DNA of 44,007 nt from Bacteroides sp. (GTDB lineage: Bacteria > Bacteroidota > Bacteroidia > Bacteroidales > Muribaculaceae), in assembly GCA_014803765.1 (NCBI GenBank), contig JAAVBC010000013.1, positions 6,495 to 50,501 of the forward strand, in the 5' to 3' direction. Of the stretch, positions 27,755-35,300 are shown piece by piece. Numbering within the stretch: position 1 is the stretch's first letter; each line of letters begins with the position of its first letter. Position numbers and translations under genes: made by a program. A model generated the notes under the pieces. That model was not told the origin of the DNA, did not search any database, and saw only the letters and a program-made list of their open reading frames with translations.

Positions 27755-27835
27755 CATCTCTCCAATCTCTCTGTCCCGGCTCCTCCCTTTCTCCCAACCG
27801 ATAACCCTCAAAACCTGAATCTTAAACCTTGACCC

Positions 27836-28312
27836 ATGGAAAAAATAGATAATCTTGACCGCAAAATTCTCAACATTATCATGCGCAATGCGCGCAAACC
27901 GTCGAAAGATATTGCAGAAGTATGTGGCGTGAGCCGCGCAGCTATTCATCAGAGAATCGCTCGCCTTATCGAACTCGGAGTAATCACAGGCTCCGGCTAT
28001 AACGTCGATCAGAAACGCCTCGGCTTCAACACCTGCACTTATGTAGGAGTGAAACTTGAACGCGGCTCGATGTATCGTGAGGTGCTTAAGGAACTGGAGG
28101 ATATCCCGGAAGTCGTAGAGTGTCATTTCACCACAGGTCCCTATTCTATGCTTATCAAAGTATATGCGACCGACACTTCCCACCTGATGCAACTGCTCAA
28201 CGACCGCATCCAGCATATCTCCGGCGTCACCGAGACAGAAACTCTCATCTCCCTCGAACAAAGTCTTAACCGACAGATTCAAATTCCACTCGTAGCCGGA
28301 AAGAAAAAGTGA
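27836..28312 (+). CDS. Lrp/AsnC family transcriptional regulator
   Basis: This 158-residue protein has an N-terminal winged helix-turn-helix (LDRKILNIIMRNARKPSKDIAEVCGVSRAAIHQRIARL) and a C-terminal AsnC/RAM ligand-binding domain (~65-150, VGVKLERGSMYREVLKELEDIPEVVECHFTTGPYSMLIKV). Members form octamers that sense amino acids. Its stop overlaps the start of the YfhO gene as GTGA, so the two are translationally coupled; a regulatory link between them is inferred only. Confidence 0.93.
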   Translation: MEKIDNLDRKILNIIMRNARKPSKDIAEVCGVSRAAIHQRIARLIELGVITGSGYNVDQKRLGFNTCTYVGVKLERGSMYREVLKELEDIPEVVECHFTTGPYSMLIKVYATDTSHLMQLLNDRIQHISGVTETETLISLEQSLNRQIQIPLVAGKKK

Positions 28313-30894
28313 ATAAGAAATATCTTTACCCAATTTTGGCTGCGCTGCTCACTGCAGTCGTAGCCTTAATTTTTTTCGCCCCTGATGATTTCAAGGGGAA
28401 TGTGCTTCAACAGCATGACATAATGCAGGGACTTGCCAACGGGCAGGAGGTGCAGCAGTTCGAACAGCAGACGGGACATGCAGCCCGCTGGACAAATTCC
28501 CTCTTCGGCGGAATGCCGACCTTCCAGATCTCCCCGACCTACACTGCCAATGGACTCATGGGCTGGATATTCAGCCTCTACACTCTTTGGCTCCCCTCGC
28601 CGGCAAATCTGCTCTTCGCTATGATGCTCGGCTTCTTCATTATGTGTCTCTGCATGAAAATGAAGTGGCAGGAGGCGCTCTTCGGTGCCATAGCCTGGGG
28701 ATTCTCCTCTTATTTCATCATTATTATCGGAGCCGGACATATCTGGAAATTCGTCACTCTGGCTTACATCCCTCCGACAATCGGCGGACTGGCACTGCTC
28801 TATCGCGGAAAATATCTCTCGGGTTCGGCTCTGACAGCCCTTTTTGCGGCATTGCAGCTTCAGAGTAATCACCCGCAGATGACCTATTATTTCTGCTTCC
28901 TGATTCTATTCATGATTATCGCATGGGGAGTCATTCTCTATCGCGAAAAGCGCATCCGCACTTGGATTATCGCATCGGCTTGCGCCATTGGCGCCGGCGC
29001 ACTCGCGTTGGCAGCTAATTCCGCGAGCCTTTATAACAGTTATGAGTATGCGAAGGAGACGGTACGCGGTCGTTCGACCGACCTCACGGATCCTTCGGCT
29101 GCCGACGCTACTGAGGCTGCCGGAATGGATCGCGCCGCAATTACGGCGTGGAGCTATGGACAGGATGAGACTCTCTCGCTCCTTATCCCCAACGTGAAAG
29201 GGGGCGCTACAATCAAACCTGTCGGCGGACAGAACACTCTCCTTTCTGTCGGAGACACAGATGAAGCCAATGCCGCTTATCTTTCCCCGGGTGAGATGCA
29301 GGTCGTCAGCAGTTTTCCGCAGTATTTCGGCAATCAGCCGATGACCAACGGTCCGGTCTATGTAGGTGCTATCGTGCTCCTGCTTGCTATTCTCGGACTT
29401 TTCGTAATCGACTCTCCGCGCTATGCCCCCATGAAATGGGCGCTCTTTGCGGGAGCTGTCTTCTCAATGTTCCTTTCATGGGGACATAATTTCGACTGGC
29501 TGACTAATCTCTTTATCGATTATATGCCGGGCTACAATAAGTTCCGCGCTGTCGCCAGCATCCTCGTGGTGATGGAATTCTGTATCCCGCTCCTCGCTAC
29601 GATGTGTGTCATAAAGATGGTTCGGACTCCCGATTTTCTGGAGCGTTATAAATGGCAGTTCTTCACAGTCTTCGGACTTGGAGCCGCCATCTGCTTCATC
29701 GGTTGGGTTGCTCCGGCCACTTTCGGTCAACCCTTCTCTGCCTCCGAAATTTCCGAACTCCAGACGCAGGGAATATTCACCGATCCGGCTTACGCCAATG
29801 TCCTTCAGACTATCCGCGCCGGACGCCTCGGACTCGTCAGCTCCGATTCTTTGCGTTCACTCGCTTATATAATCATCGGATTCCTGCTGATATGGCTTTA
29901 TCTGAAACGCGCCTTCAAGAATGCGTCTCTCTTCGTCTGCGGACTGACTGCCGTTATGCTTATAGATCTCTTCTCTGTCAATAAGCGATATGTCAATTCC
30001 GACAACTTCGTCGAACCGACGGAACAGTCCGGGTTTGTCATGACTGACGCCGACCGCGCCATCCTTCAGGACACAACTTATTACCGCGTTGCCGACCTGC
30101 AGGATTTCGGCGGTGCGCGCTCCTCTTATTTCCATAAGACAATCGGAGGTTATCATGCCGCGAAACTTACTCGCTACAACGATCTGCTGACCCGACAGAT
30201 TCAACCTGCTGTCAGCCGACTCATGACTACTGCCCGCGACAACGCAGCGCGTCTGCAGGCTCTCGAACAGGATTCTACCCTCACCCAGGCTGATATCGAT
30301 TCTATCGACACGCGGCTCTTCGTCGGAAGCGATGTGCCGGTGCTTGACATGCTCAACACGAAGTATTACCTTTACGGGGATTACGCTGAGGAGAATCCTA
30401 ACGCACTGGGCAATGCATGGTTTGTCGATAATATCCGATATGTTGATTCGGCAAATGAGGAGATGGATGCACTCTCCTCTCTTAATCCCGGGAAGGAAGC
30501 AGTAGCAGCTGTCAATTTCAAGGAAATACTCGGGGCGACCTCCGGAAATCCCGAGGGAAGCATTAAGCTGACCTCTTATGCACCCGACCGCCTTACCTAC
30601 TCTTCCGACTCGCGTAGAGAAGGAATCGCCGTGTTCTCGGAAATTTTCTTCCCGTGGGGATGGACTGCCACTATTGATGGCACTCCGACACCCATCGCCC
30701 GCGTTGACTACACTCTGCGCGCGCTTAAGGTTCCGGCAGGGAAGCACGAGATTGTCTTCGAGTTCAACCCGAAGTCGCTTTCAATCACCAACACTATCGG
30801 CGTAATTGCAGTCTGCCTTATCTTCGCACTCTGCATATTTGCAATTGTGGCATGGGGCTTGAGGCTCAAAAAGAATGCTTCCAACGACGCTTGA
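28309..30894 (+). CDS. YfhO family membrane protein
   Basis: This 861-residue polytopic protein has about a dozen hydrophobic helices in its first ~530 residues. A soluble domain follows (~560-820), with a helix at ~827-850 before a basic tail. The ending FSEIFFPWGWTATIDGTPTPI...LRALKVPAGKHEIVFEFNPKS is the YfhO signature. These proteins resemble GT-C type glycosyltransferases and in Gram-positives help glycosylate lipoteichoic acid; the role in Bacteroidales is unknown, though sugar transfer on lipid carriers is likely. The start is GTG at 28309, overlapping the upstream stop codon. Confidence 0.88.
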   Translation: MNKKYLYPILAALLTAVVALIFFAPDDFKGNVLQQHDIMQGLANGQEVQQFEQQTGHAARWTNSLFGGMPTFQISPTYTANGLMGWIFSLYTLWLPSPANLLFAMMLGFFIMCLCMKMKWQEALFGAIAWGFSSYFIIIIGAGHIWKFVTLAYIPPTIGGLALLYRGKYLSGSALTALFAALQLQSNHPQMTYYFCFLILFMIIAWGVILYREKRIRTWIIASACAIGAGALALAANSASLYNSYEYAKETVRGRSTDLTDPSAADATEAAGMDRAAITAWSYGQDETLSLLIPNVKGGATIKPVGGQNTLLSVGDTDEANAAYLSPGEMQVVSSFPQYFGNQPMTNGPVYVGAIVLLLAILGLFVIDSPRYAPMKWALFAGAVFSMFLSWGHNFDWLTNLFIDYMPGYNKFRAVASILVVMEFCIPLLATMCVIKMVRTPDFLERYKWQFFTVFGLGAAICFIGWVAPATFGQPFSASEISELQTQGIFTDPAYANVLQTIRAGRLGLVSSDSLRSLAYIIIGFLLIWLYLKRAFKNASLFVCGLTAVMLIDLFSVNKRYVNSDNFVEPTEQSGFVMTDADRAILQDTTYYRVADLQDFGGARSSYFHKTIGGYHAAKLTRYNDLLTRQIQPAVSRLMTTARDNAARLQALEQDSTLTQADIDSIDTRLFVGSDVPVLDMLNTKYYLYGDYAEENPNALGNAWFVDNIRYVDSANEEMDALSSLNPGKEAVAAVNFKEILGATSGNPEGSIKLTSYAPDRLTYSSDSRREGIAVFSEIFFPWGWTATIDGTPTPIARVDYTLRALKVPAGKHEIVFEFNPKSLSITNTIGVIAVCLIFALCIFAIVAWGLRLKKNASNDA

Positions 30895-30920
30895 TTCTAA
30901 CTGATTGGAATTCCTATATT

Positions 30921-31382
30921 ATGGGATTAATCGATAGTTTTCTGCGATTCCGCCATTCGCGCGGATTCGGCATACACTCCCCCTTCGCATATCGCCTCGT
31001 AAAAGAGGCGATATGCCCGCAAAGGGGATATGTCTATTATGAAGAACTGACTCCGCGACTGAGCCATCCGCTGACCGCTATGGCTTATCGTCTGAGTATA
31101 TTTTTATCTTCCCATAATTATCGGCTCAGAATAGTCAATTCAGGAGAGAATCCCGAAGGAATCAACCACGAAGAAATCCGTGAGAGGAATCTCAATGTGA
31201 GCAATTCGGAGCCTTTTAAGGAAGATGAGGCGCTCCTGCTAATCAATCCCTCCCCGGAAGTCGGCAACGCGCTTATTTCGCGCCTGAAATCCTCAGGCAA
31301 CGGGTTGGCGATTGAGGGACGCAAGTATCTTCTCCTGATCCCCCGCCCCGAGATGGCATTCGTCAGCTATCAGCTCCCCTGA
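30921..31382 (+). CDS. Short protein with the N-terminal RFRHSRGFGIHSPFAYRLV motif of Bacteroidetes methyltransferases
   Basis: This 153-residue protein starts at ATG 30921. Its opening (FLRFRHSRGFGIHSPFAYRLVKEAI) is like that of a family of Bacteroidetes SAM-dependent methyltransferases of ~240 residues. The glycine-rich SAM motif and the rest of that domain are not visible. What remains, ALLLINPSPEVGNALISRLKSSGNGLAIEGRKYLLLI, could be the end of a shortened Rossmann fold. It may be a reduced, perhaps inactive, relative. It lies 26 nt after yfhO and 39 nt before xerD. Confidence 0.6.
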   Translation: MGLIDSFLRFRHSRGFGIHSPFAYRLVKEAICPQRGYVYYEELTPRLSHPLTAMAYRLSIFLSSHNYRLRIVNSGENPEGINHEEIRERNLNVSNSEPFKEDEALLLINPSPEVGNALISRLKSSGNGLAIEGRKYLLLIPRPEMAFVSYQLP

Positions 31383-31387
31383 GAATC

Positions 31388-31420
31388 CTCAATTCCCAAT
31401 CCCCAATTCTCAATTCCCAA
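31388..31420. repeat. Short tandem repeat CAATTCCCAATCCC
   Basis: Imperfect units of CAATTC/CAATCC type fill the 39-nt gap between the previous stop codon and the GTG start of xerD. Confidence 0.5.
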
Positions 31421-31421
31421 C

Positions 31422-32327
31422 GTGCTCGCTTCCTACATAGCAGATTTCGGAGTAGCGCTCAAGCTGCAACGCGGACTCTCGGACAATACGGTCGAGGCTT
31501 ATACCCGCGACCTCAGGCATCTTATGGATTTCCTGCCGGAAGACGCCGATGTCAGGGATATCGAACCGATGACGCTCCATGAGTTTATGGCTTCGCTGCA
31601 TGATGTCGGACTATCCCCGACGTCGCAGGCAAGAATGGTGGCAGCCCTCCGTTCTTTTTTTCATTATCTCCGCAGTGAGGGTGTGATTCCGACTGATCCC
31701 GCTATTCTTCTTGAGACACCCAAAACGGGAAGGGCGCTCCCGGATGTCCTGAGCGTGGAGGAGATAGATGCCATGATTGACTCTATCCCTCCGGAAAAGG
31801 ATGAGTCAATACGTAATCGTGCGATAATCGAGATGCTCTACGGGAGCGGGATGCGCGTCAGCGAGCTTTGCGACCTTAGACTCTCGCGAATCTCTCTTGA
31901 GGAAGAGATGATGATTATTGATGGCAAGGGGGCGAAGCAGAGGATTGTCCCGGTCAGTCCGACGGCAATCGACTGCATCCGGGAATATCTGCCTGAACGC
32001 GCAAGACTCAATATCAAACCCGGCGAGGGGGATATATTATTTCTTAACAGGCGCGGACATAGAATGAGTCGGGTGATGGTGTTCTATATCATCAGGGATT
32101 TGGCAGCTGCCGCCGGCATAGCAAAGCGTGTCTCCCCGCACACTCTGCGCCATAGCTTCGCCACACATCTTCTGGAAGGTGGAGCCAACCTGCGCGCAAT
32201 CCAGCAGATGCTCGGTCACGAATCAATTGCTACGACTGAAATCTATCTCCACCTTGACTCCACCCTCCTCCGCCGCGAACTCCTTACCCATCATCCCCTC
32301 TATGCAAAAAATCGCCACTCCACCTAA
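31422..32327 (+). CDS. xerD: Tyrosine recombinase XerD
   Basis: This 301-residue recombinase starts with GTG at 31422. It has an N-terminal SAM-like core-binding domain (~1-90, LKLQRGLSDNTVEAYTRDLRHL) and the tyrosine recombinase domain. The catalytic set is visible: Arg in SGMRVSELCDL, Lys in GKGAKQRI, HTLRHSF, LGHESI, and Tyr in TTEIYLHLD. The length and the ending fit chromosomal XerD, which with XerC resolves chromosome dimers at dif. The housekeeping neighbourhood argues against a mobile-element integrase. No Shine-Dalgarno is obvious, as is normal here. Confidence 0.93.
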   Translation: MLASYIADFGVALKLQRGLSDNTVEAYTRDLRHLMDFLPEDADVRDIEPMTLHEFMASLHDVGLSPTSQARMVAALRSFFHYLRSEGVIPTDPAILLETPKTGRALPDVLSVEEIDAMIDSIPPEKDESIRNRAIIEMLYGSGMRVSELCDLRLSRISLEEEMMIIDGKGAKQRIVPVSPTAIDCIREYLPERARLNIKPGEGDILFLNRRGHRMSRVMVFYIIRDLAAAAGIAKRVSPHTLRHSFATHLLEGGANLRAIQQMLGHESIATTEIYLHLDSTLLRRELLTHHPLYAKNRHST

Positions 32328-32340
32328 ACTTTCTATTCTC

Positions 32341-32431
32341 TCCTATCCTATTCTATCCTATTCTTTCCTATTCTTTCCTATTCTTTCCTATTCTTTCCTA
32401 TTCTCTCCTATTCTCTCCTATTAATTCCTAT
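32341..32431. repeat. 10-nt tandem repeat TTCTTTCCTA, about 9 copies
   Basis: Nine decamers with variants TTCTATCCTA and TTCTCTCCTA run from just after the xerD stop codon (32325-32327). They end in CCTATTAATTCCTAT (32417-32431), a 15-mer found again at 32987-33001 and 33018-33032. Confidence 0.95.
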
Positions 32432-32467
32432 TTTTCCTGAAATTTTTTCAAAAAATATCGCGAAAAT

Positions 32468-32498
32468 TTTGCAGGTTCAAAAAAAAGCATTAACTTTG
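32468..32498 (+). promoter_or_regulatory. Promoter of tRNA-Pro
   Basis: TTTG at 32468-32471 and TAACTTTG at 32491-32498 are exact elements with 19-nt spacing, 39 nt before the mature tRNA. Confidence 0.75.
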
Positions 32499-32537
32499 TA
32501 CTCGCTTTGAGGAAGCAACTTCCCAAGCAAAAATAAT

Positions 32538-32612
32538 CGGGGTGTAGCTCAGTAGGTTTAGAGTACGCGTCTGGGGGGCGTGAGGTCGCAAGTTCGAATC
32601 TTGTCACCCCGA
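32538..32612 (+). tRNA. tRNA-Pro (anticodon GGG)
   Basis: The acceptor CGGGGTG pairs perfectly with CACCCCG, giving the C1-G72 pair typical of bacterial tRNA-Pro, with A73 as discriminator. The D stem is GCTC/GAGT. The anticodon stem CGCGT/GCGTG encloses loop CTGGGGG (anticodon GGG), and the T arm is GCAAG-TTCGAAT-CTTGT. CCA is not encoded. Confidence 0.95.
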
Positions 32613-32620
32613 CTATTCAA

Positions 32621-32653
32621 AAAAAGCTTTCAGCATTTGCTGAAAGCTTTTTT
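32621..32653 (+). terminator. Terminator after tRNA-Pro
   Basis: The stem AAAAGCTTTCAGCA/TGCTGAAAGCTTTT with a 2-nt core loop is followed by further T residues. Confidence 0.9.
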
Positions 32654-32667
32654 ATTCCCTGATTTTT

Positions 32668-32699
32668 AGGAGACTTAGGAGACTTAGGAGACTTAGGAG
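32668..32699. repeat. 9-nt tandem repeat AGGAGACTT
   Basis: About 3.5 perfect copies, right after the tRNA-Pro terminator. Confidence 0.85.
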
Positions 32700-32710
32700 T
32701 CAAGGACAAA

Positions 32711-32900
32711 ACAACCCGCGGGAGCGGGTTGCCTCACCATAAACCGCGGGTTGAAGCCCGTAGGGCTGAAACCTGCGGATCTCAGGATCTATCTCTTAGC
32801 ACCAACCTGCGGAGCGGGTTGCCTAACCGGGGTATCCACGTGTGGAGCTTATTGGGGTGGAGGTTCCCGGTTAGGCAACCCGCTCCGCGGGTTGTTGTGT
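32711..32900. repeat. Family B palindromic repeat, cluster B4
   Basis: A full unit (32712-32780) has AACCCGC/GCGGGTT and GGTTGAAGCCC-GTA-GGGCTGAAACC. Half units follow at ~32801-32830 (CCAACCTGCGGAGCGGGTTG) and, inverted, at ~32870-32897. There is no gene between xerD and metG other than tRNA-Pro. Confidence 0.8.
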
Positions 32901-32929
32901 CATTGACCCGGAGCTTGGTGAGTTAGAAC

Positions 32930-32972
32930 AAAGCGGGCTGATTGGATTGCGATTATCCAATCAGCCCGCTTT
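32930..32972 (-). terminator. Terminator-like hairpin after metG
   Basis: An 18-bp perfect stem (AAAGCGGGCTGATTGGAT with its complement at 32955-32972) has a 6-7-nt loop. In the metG direction it is followed by TTTGTTCT, so it probably ends the metG transcript. Confidence 0.7.
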
Positions 32973-32986
32973 CTAAGTTAAGGATT

Positions 32987-33032
32987 CCTATTAATTCCTA
33001 TAGACCCTCCTATAGCTCCTATTAATTCCTAT
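32987..33032. repeat. Two copies of CCTATTAATTCCTAT next to the metG stop
   Basis: Copies at 32987-33001 and 33018-33032; a third copy ends the decamer array at 32417-32431. The last one touches the metG stop region. Confidence 0.85.
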
Positions 33033-33034
33033 AT

Positions 33035-35074
33035 TTATCCGACTGTCGCCCCGGGCTTTACCTCTCCCTGAGGTCCGATTACAGTCAGGCTGCCATCGGC
33101 ATTTACCGCCGAAAGAATCATGCCCATTGACTCTCTGCCCATCATTTTGCGAGGGGGGAAGTTGGCTATGAAGCAGACTTCCTTGCCGACAAGATCTTCC
33201 GGCTTATAGTAAGCCGCAATACCGCTCAGAATCGTTCTGCCTTCCATGCCGTCGTCAATCTTGAATTCAAGAAGTTTCTTGGATTTGGGCACATTGCTGC
33301 ATTCCAACACCTTTCCTACGCGGATATCCACCTTTGCAAAGTCATCATACTCCACATTCTCTTTTACCGGCTCGGGAGTCCAGGCTGCGAGCTTATTCTG
33401 CTCCACAGTCTTGCGCAGTTTTTCCTGCTGGAAAACTACTACTTCATCCTCTACCTTCTCGAAGAGAAGTACAGGCTCTGAAATCTTCGATCCTGCCGGA
33501 AGAAGAGTGAAGCTGCCAAGCTTATCCCATGTCAGATTCTCCACATTGAGCATCTTCATCAGCTTCTCGGACATGAAGGGGAGGAAGGGTTCGAATGCGA
33601 TTGCAAGGTTGGCACAGGTCTGGAGTGCAATGTTCAGAATTGTAGCAGTGCGCGCCATATCGGTCTTTGACACTTTCCAGGGTTCCGTCTCCTGAAGATA
33701 TTTGTTGCCGGCGCGTGCCATATCCATAGCTGTGCGCAAAGCATCGCGGAATCTGAATGCGTCCAACTGCTCGGTCATCTCGTTCTTGAGTTTCTCTACC
33801 TCAGCGATCAATTCCTTGTCAACATCAAGGAGTTCTCCGGCTGCTGGCACGTTACCCTCAAAATATTTATGGGTCAGCACTACGGCGCGATTGATAAAGT
33901 TGCCGAGAATTGCCACAAGTTCCGAGTTGACTCTCTGCTGATAATCACCCCATGTGAAGTTATTATCCTTAGTCTCGGGAGCATTGGCAGTCAGGACATA
34001 GCGGAGTTCATCCTGGCGTCCGGGAAGTTCCTGAAGGTATTCATGAAGCCAGACAGCATAGTTGCGCGACGTAGAAATCTTATTATCCTCAAGGTTAAGG
34101 AACTCGTTGGCAGGGACATTGTCGGGAAGATTATAGGATCCGTCTGCCATAAGCATTGCCGGAAAAACAATGCAGTGGAACACGATATTATCCTTGCCGA
34201 TGAAATGAATCATGCGGGTATCTTTATCTTTCCACCATTTTTCCCAATCATCACCTACACAGTCGATAGTGTTTGAGATATATCCGATGGGGGCGTCAAA
34301 CCAAACATAGAGCACCTTTCCTTCAGCACCCTCTACAGGCACCGGGATACCCCAGTCAAGGTCGCGGCTTACGGCACGGGGCTGAAGACCCATGTCGAGC
34401 CATGACTTGCACTGACCATAGACATTACTGCGCCACTCTTTGTGGTCTTCAAGAATCCATTGGCGAAGACGCGGCTCCCATTTGTCGAGGGGGAGATACC
34501 AGTGAGAGGTCTCTTTCAGCACCGGCGTATTTCCCGTTATGGCAGAGCGCGGATTGATGAGGTCGGTGGCGTTGAGAGATGTGCCGCAAGCCTCACACTG
34601 ATCGCCATAAGCGTGTTCATTGCCGCAATGCGGACAGGTGCCTGTCACATAGCGGTCGGCAAGAAACTGATTAGCCTCCGCATCATAAAGCTGCTGGCTT
34701 GTCTTTTCAATAAACTCCCCTTTGTCGTAGAGTTTGCGGAAGAAGTCGGACGCAGTCTTGCGATGAGTCTCGGAGGTCGTTCTGCCGTAGACATCGAATG
34801 TGATGCCAAGTTCCTTGAAGGAGTCTTTTATGATGTTGTGATAACGATCGACTATATCCTGGGGAGTCACTCCCTCAGCTTTCGCCTTGATAGTGATGGG
34901 CACTCCATGCTCGTCGCTACCTCCGATGAAGAGCACTTCCTCACCTTTCAGGCGCTTATAGCGCGCGTAAATGTCGGCAGGGACATACACTCCGGCAAGA
35001 TGACCGATGTGTACGGGACCATTAGCATACGGAAGCGCCGACGTAATCAGCGTTCTTTTAAATTCCTTACTCAT
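33035..35074 (-). CDS. metG: Methionyl-tRNA synthetase
   Basis: This 679-residue class I synthetase charges tRNA-Met. It has the HIGH motif at 22-25 (VHIGHLAG) and zinc-binding knuckles [18 protein letters not shown] (~147-164). The KMSKS loop is in the variant form [13 protein letters not shown] (~330), followed by the anticodon-binding helical domain. The C-terminal ~105 residues ([31 protein letters not shown]...) form the EMAP/Trbp111-type tRNA-binding domain used for dimerisation. Length and domain order are standard. It is a single-gene unit on the minus strand. Confidence 0.97.
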   Translation of the reverse strand: MSKEFKRTLITSALPYANGPVHIGHLAGVYVPADIYARYKRLKGEEVLFIGGSDEHGVPITIKAKAEGVTPQDIVDRYHNIIKDSFKELGITFDVYGRTTSETHRKTASDFFRKLYDKGEFIEKTSQQLYDAEANQFLADRYVTGTCPHCGNEHAYGDQCEACGTSLNATDLINPRSAITGNTPVLKETSHWYLPLDKWEPRLRQWILEDHKEWRSNVYGQCKSWLDMGLQPRAVSRDLDWGIPVPVEGAEGKVLYVWFDAPIGYISNTIDCVGDDWEKWWKDKDTRMIHFIGKDNIVFHCIVFPAMLMADGSYNLPDNVPANEFLNLEDNKISTSRNYAVWLHEYLQELPGRQDELRYVLTANAPETKDNNFTWGDYQQRVNSELVAILGNFINRAVVLTHKYFEGNVPAAGELLDVDKELIAEVEKLKNEMTEQLDAFRFRDALRTAMDMARAGNKYLQETEPWKVSKTDMARTATILNIALQTCANLAIAFEPFLPFMSEKLMKMLNVENLTWDKLGSFTLLPAGSKISEPVLLFEKVEDEVVVFQQEKLRKTVEQNKLAAWTPEPVKENVEYDDFAKVDIRVGKVLECSNVPKSKKLLEFKIDDGMEGRTILSGIAAYYKPEDLVGKEVCFIANFPPRKMMGRESMGMILSAVNADGSLTVIGPQGEVKPGATVG

Positions 35075-35187
35075 ATTTGGATGAAGTTGTTGTTATTTAC
35101 GTTTCAACTAATTCGGATTTTCCTCAATGCCGCTATAGTTATTACTCGAAGTGAGATTTTCCTATTAGCTCAATCCGATTTATCTTA

Positions 35188-35195
35188 CAAATTTA
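35188..35195 (-). promoter_or_regulatory. Bacteroidetes -7 element for metG
   Basis: On the minus strand this reads TAAATTTG, an exact TAnnTTTG match, giving a leader of about 105 nt. No clear TTTG is found at -33. Confidence 0.5.
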
Positions 35196-35270
35196 ACTCT
35201 TTTTTTCGACATTCCGTACCCCTCTCTCTGACTAATCAACTTTTATAATGTCTTTATCTGCAATTTCTCC

Positions 35271-35278
35271 CATCTTTG
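35271..35278 (+). promoter_or_regulatory. -7-like element CATCTTTG before the 769-residue gene
   Basis: One base off TAnnTTTG and 22 nt before the ATG at 35301. Weak support. Confidence 0.3.
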
Positions 35279-35300
35279 CCATAAAAATAATAACTAAGTA

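Noticed and set aside
31422..32327. Tyrosine recombinase as integrase of a mobile element near tRNA-Pro
   Set aside because: Length and sequence fit housekeeping XerD, and no attachment-site duplication of the tRNA end is seen.
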